From contig WBMW01001504.1 in the NCBI GenBank assembly GCA_013396635.1, positions 28,224 through 92,223 of the forward strand: 64,000 nucleotides of DNA, in the 5' to 3' direction. This document shows, piece by piece, positions 24,301 through 32,517 of the stretch; the stretch's first letter is position 1; each line of letters opens with the position of its first letter. The stretch is from Penelope pileata. Its lineage: Eukaryota > Chordata > Aves > Galliformes > Cracidae. The position numbers and the translations under genes were made by a program. The notes below the pieces were generated by a model. The model saw only the letters and a program-made list of their open reading frames with translations. It did not search any database and was not told where the DNA came from.

Positions 24301-27300
24301 AAAATGACAGAAATTCTAAGTTGTTCATGCAGTCATTCTGACAATAATTTACTGCTGATCTTTCTAAATCTATCAATCAGCAACATTTCCTGTTTTTAAA
24401 GAAAATTCGGTTTTGCGTAACATTCTACCTAAGCTGGAATCAGACAGCCTTCTCCAACTTCTTTCCTCCTAGCGATCATAACTTTTAATAGATCCTAAGT
24501 CCCCAAAACATCTGACTTTATTGTTTATCAATTGCTTTGACTATTTGAGTCTAGATGCAAGGTTCTTATCAAAAGTTGAACACTCAGAACTGTTAACTCT
24601 TTACCTTTCCAATTGTAAAAGAAGCCAAGAACCGTATGACTCCAGCAGTTAGTGTTTAAGAGACATACCAAGTTTCATGATAATTCTGGATGCTTCAGGC
24701 TGAGTTACACAGCTTAAAAAAAATAAATCTTTGATTAAGAACGTCCTGCCAAGGCCTTCTTAGCTATCCTTCTTAGCAAAGAAGGGGCCATATGAGAAAC
24801 TATGAGCAGGTTGCAGCTGGATCAACACAAACGTTTTTGTAAAAGCCTAATTTTGGCTCTTACGTAGTTGCACTTCAGCTGCCTGGAACTCAGTGCCTGT
24901 TGGACTATGTGTAGAAGTCAATGGTCAGCTTCCGACAGATAACTCAGAAGGAAGAGAAGAAGGACTGTGCTGCTGAAACCGATTATTTGCTGTGTCCTAC
25001 AAAGGACTATTGTCATATACAGAAATGAAAATGAGGAGAAAGAGATTGCTCTGAAGAAGCCTGGTTGTTCCTGAAAGTGCTGAAGAAGAAATGCAGATAA
25101 CACATTCTTTCCACTTAACATTCAAGGGATGCTATCACTTGCTCTTTCATTCCCAGAAAAAAACACTGAGACCCAAAGAAAGAAGAGTCTGAGGAGACGG
25201 AGGTCTGCAACCTGACATCTGCACCTACCTGGGATAACCTGCTCCGAAATGTACTTCTCCAACTGAGTTCGTACTTCTGCCTCTATCATTGGGTGCCCAT
25301 TGGTGCCATTGTCAACCAGCAAGAGATGGGTGTGATTATTATCCAGGCAATAGAGGGGATCTTTCTTGAGATTATCCATTATATAATGGGCCAAGTAGTA
25401 TCCCTGGAACCGCAAGCACAGTGTTGAACAGAAATGCAAGGGCAGAATACACACAAGCACTCAAGGTCAAGCTCAAGCTGAAAACCCAGACACCAAGTAT
25501 TCCTCTTTATTTAGCAGTCTGAATTTCCTGACTTGAGACTCTGCTGACAGTCCCAATAGCAAGAAAAGACAGTGAGAGAAACCTTGTAAAAGAGCACAGT
25601 GTAAACATTTGCAAAGGTTTTCTTTACAAGAACAGCCAGATTTGAGATGATCCTCCCTTAACTTCACCTCAGCTGATGGAATAGAACGAAATTATTTGCA
25701 ACTTAGTGCTTTCAGAAACCCTGTTAAGCAATGCAGAAGGCACGTATGCTTCCTTCAGCCAAGAGAAACATCAGATCTGTGGAAGCCTTTCTTTCAACAT
25801 ATCAGAGAACTGAAGAACTTTTGAGGTTAGAAGGGAGCTATTGAGATCATCTAGTCCAATCCCCAGATCATCTCAGAGCCCTCAGTAAACTAAACTGTTT
25901 CCTTACCTAGCTGGATGGATTTTAGAAACGCTTTGCAACAGCTAGCCCATGCAAGATAAGAGGAGCTAAGGCAGCATGTCTGCCTTATGGGACAAACATA
26001 GCAACAGGTGGCCCAATGCATCTCATTTCATGGGACCTCCCTCTATGGGCAATTGTGTAAGGATTTCACAGCAGCTACAGTAACTGTGGAAGAGGTTACT
26101 CCGTAACTGCCAGACATGAAATTAGAGCAGCTGAACTTCCACAGAGGTGTGTTAAGCCCACAGCTGAAGTTGCTTGCTGGTCTCCCCACCAGGCTTATCA
26201 GACTATCTTGAGCATGAGAAAACCTCCACACCCTCCTCCTTTGGAAAGAGCAATCAGTATTTCATATCATTGCTATGTGTGCTCAGGAAAATCTGGTCCT
26301 AGCTTGAATGTTCATGGCAGACCGAGTCAGGCTAAATAGACAGATGTGTTTCTACAAAAACATTGCATTGGAAAGAAGTTTGGAAAGCTCAGGCTTATAA
26401 GCAGAGCTCTCCACTGGCCAACCAAGTTAGCCATCACATGATTGATAGAATCATTGAGGTTGGAAAAGACCTCTCGGATCCCCAAGCACAACCCCAGCCC
26501 ATCCCATCACGCTCAATGAGCCATGTCCCTCAGTGCCACATCTCCATGGGTCTGAACACCTCCAGGGACAGTGACTCTACCACCCCGTGGGCAGCTGTGC
26601 CCATTCACCACCACTCTTTCTGAGAAGAAATTTCTCCTAATATCCAACCTGAACCTCCCTTACCACAACTGCAGTCATTGGTTGAGACCACTACTGCTGA
26701 GAGCAGCTGTCAGTCAGGGACATAATCTGTATAATTTACAGCAGAGCCTTGTTTTTTTTTCCCCACTGACTGTACACGTTTCTCACCTCATTACCACCAC
26801 TGCGAATCAGGCTTTCTCGGTTGGAAATCATGCCCCAGGCTGCTATGCCAACAGCCACTACGTTCTCCTCGGAGCTCTGGCTGATGGTGTTGTCTCTGAG
26901 AGCTTCCCCAAGGTACTTCATCAGCCCGTAGTGTGTGCCTCCTGTGAAAATCCAGGCTCCTGGGGATAACATGGGGGCATAGCCTGGGAGAATGGAGTGG
27001 AATCCAACCATCTAACTCCCCCTCAAACCTGTACCTCATAAAAGGCATTTAGAATCGTAGAATGGCCTGGGTTGGAAGGGACCCCAAGGATAATCAGGTT
27101 CCAACCCCCCTGCCACAGGCAGGGCCACCAACCTCCAGATCTGGTAGCAGATCAGCCTGCCCCGGGCCCCATCCAATTTGTTCTCCAGTTAAAAACAAAA
27201 GGTCTTTACCCTTGGACTGGGCAATGTAGATCAGGCTGCTGAAGATCTTGCGCATCCGGGGCTTGAGCGCAAAGTTCTTTGCTCCCCCAGTGACGGAGAT

Positions 27301-30300
27301 GACAAGGTTGGGGCTTTTTAGGTGCCAGTGCTGTGTCATGAGGTCATAGAGTGTTTCAGGGTCTGTGTCACAGGACAAACGGATGTACTTCTATGAGAAA
27401 AAACAAGAGAAAGATAACAAGATAAATAGCGATAGCTGGAAATGTAACAGGATTTGCATTTTCTTATCTGCTGTATGCTCTCATTCCAGCAGCTGGTAGG
27501 CACAGGGTGAAGTGATGAAGAATTGGAGCTTAAGTATTCATTTCTTCCTCTAAGGTATCTTTATATTCCCCCTACAACCAGGCACTCTTACTAGGACTTC
27601 CAAGATACCTTTCTCTCTTGATAGATCTGTGATCTGCTCTAGAGATACGGTAAAGCCTTAAAGCAGAACACTGAGTGGTGGTGTCAGACCAGCAGAGTAG
27701 TGAAGAATATGACTGCTGGCCTTAAAATCTCCCAGCTCCATGTTTTCTGGATTCAGTCCCCAAACTGCAACCTGAATCTCGAGCTCCCGGCTCGAGTTGA
27801 AGGCTGTCTTTAGAAAAAGTGTATACAACTCGAAGGACTGTGTAATTTTGAAGCATTGAATAGAAAAAGCACGAGCAGACTGTCTTGATAGAAATTTATA
27901 CACCATGAATAATAAGAAGGAACAGATACCCACAACCAGCTCTGAAATCCTCCCGTCAATGACTTCAGGAGTCACCATCAGGCTTCCCAAACAGTTCACT
28001 AGAGGACCTTGGATTCACAGGGTGAACAGGACACCAAGGAAGTTTGTGGTGTAACAATTCTTACCACAACAAGACAATGCGCAGCTTGGATTATGGGTTA
28101 ACGGCAGTGTTCTCATCAGTGAGCTAACAATAATCACAGTTGCATTTTGCTTACACTGACAAAGCCTTAATTTGACAAACTGTAAATTCCAGCCTCCACG
28201 TGTATGGCATCCCCATAGTAGCATATGCTTAAAATACTGTTCTGGGTGTTCTGAAGGAGAAGGGAACCTGCCAGAAACAGCAGCTCCACAAAGCTGGTAG
28301 CCCATTCCCAATTCAAATCCTGCTACCTCTGTAGTTAGAAGGCATTTCTCCCATGCAAGGCTCTGAACCCTGCCTGCAACACTAAAGGCTTCATATGTTT
28401 ATGAATTTCTTTGTTTCATCAGCAGTTAAAATTTCCCATTGAATAGCTTGTTTCCATCTGTATAAACTAAGTAACAAACAAAAGTCACTGAAGCTGACTT
28501 GCTCATGCAGTTCACCTTGTCCTACATCACCGTGGTGTGCAGTTGCAAACACACCTCGGTGTCACCTCTGTCCCATTCAGGGCACCACCAAGCATCCCCT
28601 TCCCACCTCTGGTCCTTGTGATGCTGCACTCACAACTCAGGTTAGCTGCTTGCTTTTTCCAAAACACAACAGTGCCATCTGCCCGAGACACCCAGCTAGT
28701 GCATTCCCACTGACATCCTCAAATAAACGCCATGAGGAGTGTTTCAGCTGCTGAATTCAGAAAGGTATCCAGTGAAGCAAGCTTTTCTTCAGACTGAAGG
28801 CTACCAGAACATTAAATACAGAAATCGCAATGTTCTTGGGTGGTACATGTTCTGCAGAAATAAGTATGCTTAAGTACAGCTTACTGAAGAACTCGTGGGT
28901 TGAGATAAAAGCTATTTACTAAGACAGCAGAGAGAATAAAAGAAATACCAGTACATATATATATATATAAGAAACAAGAAATAATACCCAAAGCAAGGGA
29001 CCAACAACCGATACCCAACCGGCCAGCAGCCCCTCCCTCCGAGCAAGAGAGCGATTTCTCTTCCGTAAAAATCACATGATGTGATGTGGTATGGAATAGC
29101 TCTTTGGTCAGTTTGGGTTAGCTGCCCTGGTCCTGTCCCCTCCCAATTCACAGCTCCTTATGCCTTCTAACTGCTTCACTGAGGAACAAAATGTGTCCTT
29201 GGCTGTGTTCAACACTGCCAGGTGTTATCAGTTGTTTCTCTTCTGGGAACAAAAACACAGCTTCATACCAGACACTGTGAGAGAAGTAACTTCTGTTAGA
29301 AACTAAGACATGAAGGTAGTTTTTCTTGGTCTGTTCACATGTACCATTTCTGCCAAAATAACTGTGTGTCTTAGGAAGTGGGATGTTCAGGAGCTTCCAC
29401 TGGCATTTGTTTCAGGAATCCTATAGGTGTCTGACACATACCCTTTAATATAATCACTTACCTTCCCTCTTTTTTCTAGGTTTTCAAAGAGAATATCCCC
29501 AAAGGCATCAGTAGGAAGTTCCTTAGTGTGCTTCTTATAATTCCATTTTTCACTATCATTAATCTGGGTGCCCTCTATATGTTGATTTTCAGGGTAGCCA
29601 CACTTACACAAATTGCCCCTGAAAGAAAAATGTAGATGCACCAAACTCCAGTTATCACTCTGAACACAGGAAGGTAAGCTCTCAGTGCTTCCAGTGTGTG
29701 ACATTTTTATTAACAAGAAGCAAAAATTTTTCACAACAGGGCTGTACAAACACACAAGTCAAGCAGCAGGAGTTGATGCACAAATCACACATGGGACTCC
29801 ATCGATTTGCTGCTTGACAAATTAACAGCTCGATGAACCCTTTTCTGAGATCAGTGCCTTGTGGCACCTCCTCCTTCAGCTGCTAATCTGAAGGGTACAA
29901 GTAGTTTCTTTCCCTTTTTGTGCTCCTCACCAGACAGGAAGAGAACTTTAAGTTACAATCTTCTTAATTGCAATCATTTTCCGTGAAAATGATTTCTGCT
30001 CCTTCACATAGGATAATGAGTTGCAACAATGCTTTGGATTCTGTGATCATGGCTCTTTCTTTGAGAGGCCAGCATTGTTGGGAATTGATGGATTCATCTG
30101 CCTAAGTGGGCAACAAGACGGATAGGCTTTAAATTTGATGCAGTGTAGGCAGCAGTGGGCAACAAACAGAGGGAAGAGGAAGGCATCGTGCAGCTGGCAA
30201 GCTGTGGTTAAATCCCTACCATGAAAATGTGGGATGGTACACAGCTGGGGTGCAGTGCTGAATGGCCATAAACAGTTCAGAAGGAACAGACAAGGAGGGA

Positions 30301-32502
30301 GAGGCAGAGGAGCTGCTGAGAAAAAAGCATGTAGAAGGACACTTAAGCCTCAGGAAAGCCAACTTCCACCCAAGGGATTAGTGGATGGAAAACCACCCTC
30401 AGGCACAGAAGAGCAGAAGAGAGCTGGGAGATAGTTAAAGGCATTTTTCATAGGGCAAAAGAGCTCTCAACACACACCTGTATGGCTGAGTCAGAACCTC
30501 TTAATGCAATTAAAGCATGAAACAGAAAGGCATAGACAGTGGAGGCAAGGACATACGTCCTGGGAAGATTATAGGGATATGGCTCAGGCTTCCTAGCAAG
30601 GTGTATGATGCCCCATGCCTGCCAGTTTTCAAGAGCCATTGGATGATGCCCTCAAAGACGTGCTTTAAGTTTTGGTGAGACCTGAAGTGCTCAGACAGCT
30701 GTATTTGATTATCTTTGCAGGTCCCTTTCCATTGTGCTATATTATAAATATGAATCTTCTAATGCACATTATATCAGTACAGCAGTAAGTTTATACAACT
30801 CATAAATTACAATATATGGGGGTTGGGGGTGCTTAATTGATTTTTTTTTCTCACTAATAAAAGTGTGTGATCAAAATAACTTTACAGAGCTGGGAGAAAC
30901 ATCCCAGGATGTGTCTCCTACCATTCCAGCGCTTTGGACCATGACTGAACTGTATCCCACCCAAACATCTGCAAAACAAGAGAAGAGCATCTGCTTACAC
31001 TCCCTTGGTGGTATCCTTTGTAAAAAAGACGCATTCTCTCTTCTTAAAGTTTTCTTGAATGAAGTTGATCAAATCCTTGGGAGGGGATAGAAAGGAAAAT
31101 TACTTCCTATAGCTCATGAAACAGCACAGACCTCAGTAACAGTACAATCAGCTCAAGCACAAAATGAGATTGGCGCAAGCTTTTCATGTCTCCTTTGTCA
31201 AAGTGGATGGCTGGGTGAGAACAGAAAGCACTAGGGGAAATCAACATGACACAAAAGAGTACTGAACATGACAAATAGGCATTAAAAAAAGTGATATCAA
31301 TATTTTTCTGTAGAGCACAACATAAAAAGGCAGAAGGTGTGGCTCCTCCTCTAAAAATCTTTAATAGCAAAGCAGATTTTATACCCCACAAGTTGATAGC
31401 GGCCCTGCTGGAATTTCAGCAGTTCTAATCGAAAAGATGCCCACGGAAAACATGCTGCTTGACTCCAGTGGCACACCACAGCCAGCTATAGACTAGAGAG
31501 CACTTCCATTTGCATGCATTGTTGTATTTCTAAATAGCTTACGGCACTTCAAACTGACAATGTAAAGTCTCCTTACTGGAGTATAAAGTCTCTGCAGCTC
31601 CTTCAACCATTACCTGTCACATTAACCTTTAAACCCCAGAAGTTCAGGGTAAGCTTTCAAACACTGGAAACAAATTCACTCCTATCTGCCATTGCAAGCC
31701 AGGAAAGAAAAAAAAATCTCCATGATAAAGGCTTGGGGTTTTCTTTGTTTGGTTCTCGTTTTAAAGCACAGCTTGGATTTGCAATCCAAGATTTACCTCA
31801 AGATCAAAAGGAATACAGATAGAGCTTAGTTTACCAGTTTGACAGAACTTCTATAGTTAAACAACACTTCGAGTTCTTCCAAGTGGAAAAGCATTCTTGA
31901 AAATGGAGTAGAATATCCAAAACTAAACACAATGAGCAAGTGCTTCCCCCACTACCTTTTTTTTTTTTTTATTACTGTGGTTTTTGCAGGCTAAAGACAT
32001 AAGAGCTAATCATTATGTCTATTTCAAGCCTAGCGGAAGCAAGAACAGTACCAGACTGTGGACAGCAAATGACTGAGCCTTGAAAGAGATTTTGACATAA
32101 TTATCTGTGGTCTGCCTTTGCCATCAAGTGAGGAGGATGGAGCTCCTTTTTAGAGAAACTGATGATTTGTCTCTAACAAAAATGTGAAAATCAGAAGTGA
32201 CTAAAATGAACAATAAAGAGTGATAGGGACAAAAGAAATACATACACCCTTTGACTTTCACCAGGTCAGCAAAGCACTGCCTGATGGTTCTCCTGGCTGG
32301 GAAAACTCCGTAAAACCAAAACTGATGAGTCAATCCAAGCTCTCCTGACATAACCTATACCATGACCACTGTGACCCACTCCCAAGCTTACCAACTGCAT
32401 TCTGGTACTCACACTGTCATTGCATGACACGTCTATGCTACGAGACATGCTGGAATTGAGGAGTCTGGAACTCTCGAAATTGCCATTCCTTCGGTGCCTC
32501 AT
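332..32502 (-). CDS. TRPM8: TRPM8 cation channel, complete coding region of 24 coding exons
   Basis: Transient receptor potential melastatin 8 is a tetrameric, plasma-membrane, Ca2+-permeable channel of sensory neurons gated by cold, menthol, voltage and PIP2. Seen: joining 24 exons gives 3288 nt with no frame break, 1095 residues against 1104 in human. Every residue I checked sits at human position minus 9. Layout: cytosolic melastatin homology regions about 30-670; S1 684-704; S2 724-746; S3 788-807; S4 820-840; S5 855-876; pore loop 889-931; S6 946-971; TRP helix 972-1000; coiled coil about 1056-1095. Ca2+-site residues E773, Q776, N790, D793 and ligand-site residues Y736, R833, H836, R999 are kept. 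The start ATG has A at -3 (ACCATGA). Introns run from 250 bp to 2.6 kb; all are GT-AG except intron 9 (GC-AG). Promoter and any upstream 5' UTR exon are not identified. No canonical AATAAA or ATTAAA lies between the stop and the left edge, so the 3' UTR probably leaves the window. Confidence 0.97.
383..2100 (-). other. TRPM8: TRPM8 intron 23
   Basis: 1.7 kb without a recognisable gene. A very degraded CR1-like stretch may lie near 1790-1860 (bases similar to the CR1 antisense tail). I see nothing else. Confidence 0.7.
2101..2134 (-). CDS. TRPM8: TRPM8 exon 23 (34-bp microexon)
   Basis: It codes residues 1068-1079 (EMVHRFRQLDAK), the first heptads of the C-terminal coiled coil. The acceptor is TTTTCAG and the donor GTACTT, phase 0. 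Only 34 bp, so open-frame length alone would miss it. Confidence 0.95.
3080..3179 (-). CDS. TRPM8: TRPM8 exon 22
   Basis: It codes residues 1035-1068 (KNEDNETLSWEAVMKENYLV, KINAKASDTSEE), linking the TRP domain to the coiled coil. The acceptor is CCCCAG and the donor GTATGT, phase 2. Found by homology and phase. Confidence 0.96.
3180..5817 (-). other. TRPM8: TRPM8 intron 21
   Basis: 2.6 kb, the longest intron together with intron 8. It has a short (TA)n run near 4018-4029 and no clear transposon. I see no other structure. Confidence 0.7.
5818..6008 (-). CDS. TRPM8: TRPM8 exon 21 (TRP helix)
   Basis: It codes residues 971-1035: the TRP helix ([20 protein letters not shown]) with K986, R989 and R999, the PIP2-linked positions equivalent to human K995, R998 and R1008. 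A Cys-rich KCFKCCC stretch follows. The acceptor is GTTAG and the donor GTGAGT, phase 1. Confidence 0.97.
7000..7325 (+). mobile_element. CR1 LINE 3' fragment (TRPM8 intron 20)
   Basis: The plus strand carries the CR1 3' tail: a GC-rich stretch with GCACTGCTGCC, then GTTGATCCTTG, GGTCCCTTCCAACTC and the terminal ATTCTGTGATTC repeat. It is truncated at the 5' end, as is usual for CR1, and antisense to TRPM8. Three imperfect copies of a CAGCTCCCTCA-type unit at its left end may belong to the element. Confidence 0.85.
8099..8276 (-). CDS. TRPM8: TRPM8 exon 20 (outer pore and S6)
   Basis: It codes residues 912-971: the outer pore with C920 and C931 flanking the glycosylation sequon NES at N925, then RFPEWITIP and S6 (946-971). 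The acceptor is TTTTGAG and the donor GG|GTACGT. The alternative GT four bases on breaks the frame with exon 21. Confidence 0.96.
8716..8887 (-). CDS. TRPM8: TRPM8 exon 19 (S5 and pore helix)
   Basis: It codes residues 855-912: S5 (FFFLFLFAVWMVAFGV), the turret, the pore helix, and the filter FGH at 903-905. Position 905 is encoded CAT, where TRPM8 and related TRPM channels have Gln (human Q914). The acceptor is TTTTTCAG and the donor GTAGCT, phase 1. Confidence 0.96.
10137..10278 (-). CDS. TRPM8: TRPM8 exon 18 (S4)
   Basis: It codes residues 807-854: the S3-S4 loop HSSDESSWYSGR, then S4 with R833 (human R842) and H836 (human H845), and the linker SRNLGPK ending at LQRM. The acceptor is CATCAG and the donor GTAAGA, phase 0. 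Confidence 0.97.
11235..11326 (-). CDS. TRPM8: TRPM8 exon 17 (S3)
   Basis: It codes residues 777-807. It contains DLWNIMDTLA: N790 and D793 are the other two Ca2+/icilin-site residues, and A796 replaces the Gly of mammals (human G805). The acceptor is TCCTAG and the donor GTAAGT, phase 2. Confidence 0.97.
13636..13852 (-). CDS. TRPM8: TRPM8 exon 16 (S2)
   Basis: It codes residues 704-776: a basic loop KKPVEKRKKL, S2 with Y736 (human Y745, menthol site), the FAYVLLMDF segment, and CDEVRQ with E773 and Q776, two of the four Ca2+ ligands. The acceptor is GTCAG and the donor GTAGGC, phase 0. Confidence 0.97.
14119..14229 (+). mobile_element. CR1 LINE 3' fragment (TRPM8 intron 15)
   Basis: A degraded CR1 tail (GGAGATAGTCAGAAC, CTGGGCAG, then CTGTGATTCTATGG). 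Short and diverged, antisense to TRPM8, 47 bp from exon 15. Confidence 0.7.
14276..14388 (-). CDS. TRPM8: TRPM8 exon 15 (pre-S1 and S1)
   Basis: It codes residues 667-704: the pre-S1 segment NFLSKQWYGG, then S1 (about 684-704), a Phe/Leu-rich membrane segment. The acceptor is CCTGCAG and the donor AG|GTAATC, phase 2, so Arg704 is split between exons. Confidence 0.96.
15100..15245 (-). CDS. TRPM8: TRPM8 exon 14
   Basis: It codes residues 618-666 (ELFTECYSNDEDLAEQLL, SCEAWGGSNCLELAVEA, FIAQPGVQ), the end of MHR4. The acceptor is CTCCAG and the donor GTAACA, phase 0. Confidence 0.97.
15636..15725 (-). mobile_element. CR1 LINE 3' fragment (TRPM8 intron 13)
   Basis: On the plus strand it reads AGAATTGTGTGGGTTGGAAAG, then GATCATCTAGTTCCAA, the reverse complement of the CR1 3' end. 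Sense with respect to TRPM8. Confidence 0.75.
16735..16926 (+). mobile_element. CR1 LINE 3' fragment (TRPM8 intron 13)
   Basis: CR1 tail with GGTGGCCCAGAGATGTTGTG, GTCAGGTTGGGCAGGGC, GATCTTCAAAGGTCCATTCC and a final TTTCTATGATT. A second, opposite-strand CR1 in the same intron lies 1 kb away. Confidence 0.85.
17248..17377 (-). CDS. TRPM8: TRPM8 exon 13
   Basis: It codes residues 575-618 (TRGCTLAALGASKLLKSMA ... ESEELANEYETRAV), nearly identical to human. The acceptor is CCATAG and the donor GTAAGT, phase 1. Confidence 0.97.
18164..18259 (-). CDS. TRPM8: TRPM8 exon 12
   Basis: It codes residues 543-574 (TECPITRHPLQALFIW and QNKKELSKVIWEQ). It is 96 bp, phase 0 on both sides, with acceptor TTTCAG and donor GTACGT. 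Confidence 0.97.
18892..19179 (-). CDS. TRPM8: TRPM8 exon 11
   Basis: The largest coding exon (288 bp), residues 447-542. It carries VMFTALVKDRPKFVRLFLEN and NLQIAKNSYNDALLTFVW, strongly conserved repeats of MHR3. The acceptor is CGTAG and the donor GTAAGT, phase 0 on both sides. Confidence 0.97.
19489..19607 (-). CDS. TRPM8: TRPM8 exon 10
   Basis: It codes residues 407-446 (FSTNEHGRDNWNGQLKLLLE ... NDRNWE). The acceptor is a CAGCAG tandem (NAGNAG): the other choice, edge 19610, would add one Ala. The donor is GTACAT, phase 0. Confidence 0.96.
20171..20240 (+). repeat. 30-bp tandem repeat, 2.3 copies (TRPM8 intron 9)
   Basis: Two identical 30-bp units (20171-20200, 20201-20230) starting GCTGCTGCATCTCACAGCC, followed by a partial third copy. 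Each unit contains GGCTGCTG and CACAGCCTACATGTGTAG, which can fold on itself. Confidence 0.95.
20477..20579 (-). CDS. TRPM8: TRPM8 exon 9 (GC donor)
   Basis: It codes residues 373-407 (HLLTVIKIEETGDEIVSNA ... ALYK). The acceptor is TTTGCAG. The donor is AAAG|GCAAGT, a GC donor with an otherwise perfect match to the consensus. No GT nearby keeps the frame into exon 10, so the GC donor is the only reading that fits. Confidence 0.95.
21094..21940 (+). mobile_element. Solo LTR of an endogenous retrovirus, antisense in TRPM8 intron 8
   Basis: An 847-bp segment begins TGTAAGAGAC and ends GAGCGGGACA (TG...CA). Perfect 5-bp duplications CCTAC flank it at 21089-21093 and 21941-21945. Inside, on the plus strand, are a TATA-like ATAAAAAG at 21367-21374, a tandem array rich in GCCTGATGCCTG (about 21415-21655) and an ATTAAA at 21843-21848, in the order expected of U3-R-U5. 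No internal retroviral genes are present, so it is a solo LTR left by recombination. The 5-bp duplication fits ERVL-like or some class II elements better than gammaretroviruses. I cannot name the family. Confidence 0.85.
21973..22085 (-). mobile_element. CR1 LINE 3' fragment (TRPM8 intron 8)
   Basis: On the plus strand it reads ACAGAATCAGCAAAATGTTG, AGGTTGGAAGATACC, TCTAGTCCAACC, the reverse complement of a CR1 3' end. It lies 33 bp beyond the solo LTR. Confidence 0.75.
23216..23413 (-). CDS. TRPM8: TRPM8 exon 8
   Basis: It codes residues 307-372 (IKSKIPCVVVEGSGRIADV ... SEEETESWIKW), the MHR2 region. The acceptor is CCCTAG and the donor GTAAGT, phase 0 on both sides. Confidence 0.97.
24172..24239 (-). 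CDS. TRPM8: TRPM8 exon 7
   Basis: A 68-bp exon coding residues 284-306, including IPIVCFAQGGGKETLK, identical to human over that stretch. The acceptor is TTCACAG and the donor GTAAGT. It is too short to be found by open-frame length; I located it by homology and phase. Confidence 0.97.
25229..25403 (-). CDS. TRPM8: TRPM8 exon 6
   Basis: It codes residues 226-284 (GYYLAHYIMDNLKKD, then the conserved CLDNNHTHLLLVDNG and QLEKYISE). The acceptor is TTCCAG and the donor GTAGGT, phase 1, and it joins in frame to exon 7. Confidence 0.97.
25803..25880 (-). mobile_element. CR1 LINE 3' fragment (TRPM8 intron 5)
   Basis: Short CR1 tail in reverse (GAGGTTAGAAGGGAGC, GAGATCATCTAGTCCAATCC). Diverged, sense with respect to TRPM8. 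Confidence 0.7.
26445..26690 (-). mobile_element. CR1 LINE 3' fragment (TRPM8 intron 5)
   Basis: Reverse-strand CR1 tail: ATAGAATCATTGAGGTTGG, GACCTC, then CAATGAGCCATGTCCCTCAG, CATCTCCATGG and AGAAATTTCTCCTAATATCC. It ends about 100 bp from exon 5. Confidence 0.9.
26787..26959 (-). CDS. TRPM8: TRPM8 exon 5
   Basis: It codes residues 168-225 (AWIFTGGTHYGLMKYLGEA ... SSEENVVAVGIAAWG), within the SLOG-like fold of MHR1/2. The acceptor is CCCCAG and the donor GTGAGA, phase 0. The intron separating it from exon 4 is only 250 bp. Confidence 0.97.
27051..27180 (-). mobile_element. CR1 LINE 3' fragment filling half of TRPM8 intron 4
   Basis: Reverse-strand CR1 tail: AGAATCGTAGAATGGCCTGG, GTTGGAAGGGACCCC, CCAACCCCCCTGCCA. 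It occupies about 130 of the 250 bp of intron 4 and stops about 29 bp from the exon 4 donor. Confidence 0.9.
27210..27387 (-). CDS. TRPM8: TRPM8 exon 4
   Basis: It codes residues 109-168 (YIRLSCDTD ... VISVTGGAKNFALKPRM ... IYIAQSKG), the most conserved part of melastatin homology region 1. The acceptor is a TAGAAG tandem (NAGNAG): use of the first AG moves the edge to 27390 and inserts one Lys. Human length supports 27387. The donor is GTAAAG, phase 1. Confidence 0.96.
29462..29618 (-). CDS. TRPM8: TRPM8 exon 3
   Basis: It codes residues 56-108 of the cytosolic N-terminus, including the conserved CKCGY and SEKWNYKKHTKE stretches and PTDAFGDI. The acceptor is TTTCAG and the donor GTAAGT, phase 0. 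It is 157 bp, which closes the frame left open by exon 2. Confidence 0.97.
30635..30735 (+). mobile_element. Degraded CR1 LINE 3' fragment (TRPM8 intron 2)
   Basis: It resembles the CR1 segment at 48.05-48.2 kb (GATGCCCTCAAAGACGTGCTT ... CCTGAAGTG) and ends with GCAGGTCCCTTTCCATTG. Strongly diverged. Confidence 0.5.
30999..31075 (-). CDS. TRPM8: TRPM8 exon 2
   Basis: It codes residues 31-56 (DLINFIQENFKKRECVFF and following), matching the human DLVNFIQANFKKRECVFF stretch. The acceptor is CCCAAG and the donor GTAAGC (phase 2). A GT two bases further upstream would give a stop in exon 3, so the phase-2 donor is the right one. At 77 bp it is too short to stand out as an open frame by itself. 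Confidence 0.93.
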
Positions 32503-32517
32503 GGTGCCTGTAGAAAC
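32413..32517 (-). CDS. TRPM8: TRPM8 exon 1 (first coding exon; start codon at 32502)
   Basis: It codes residues 1-30, beginning MRHRRNGNFES, which aligns with human TRPM8 from Met10. The donor is GTGAGT at 32412, phase 0. An acceptor TTTCAG stands at 32520-32518, and a second possible AG gives a start at 32507, so a noncoding exon further right is likely. Coding begins at 32502; the 5' part of the exon is UTR. This is the least conserved part of the protein. Confidence 0.85.
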
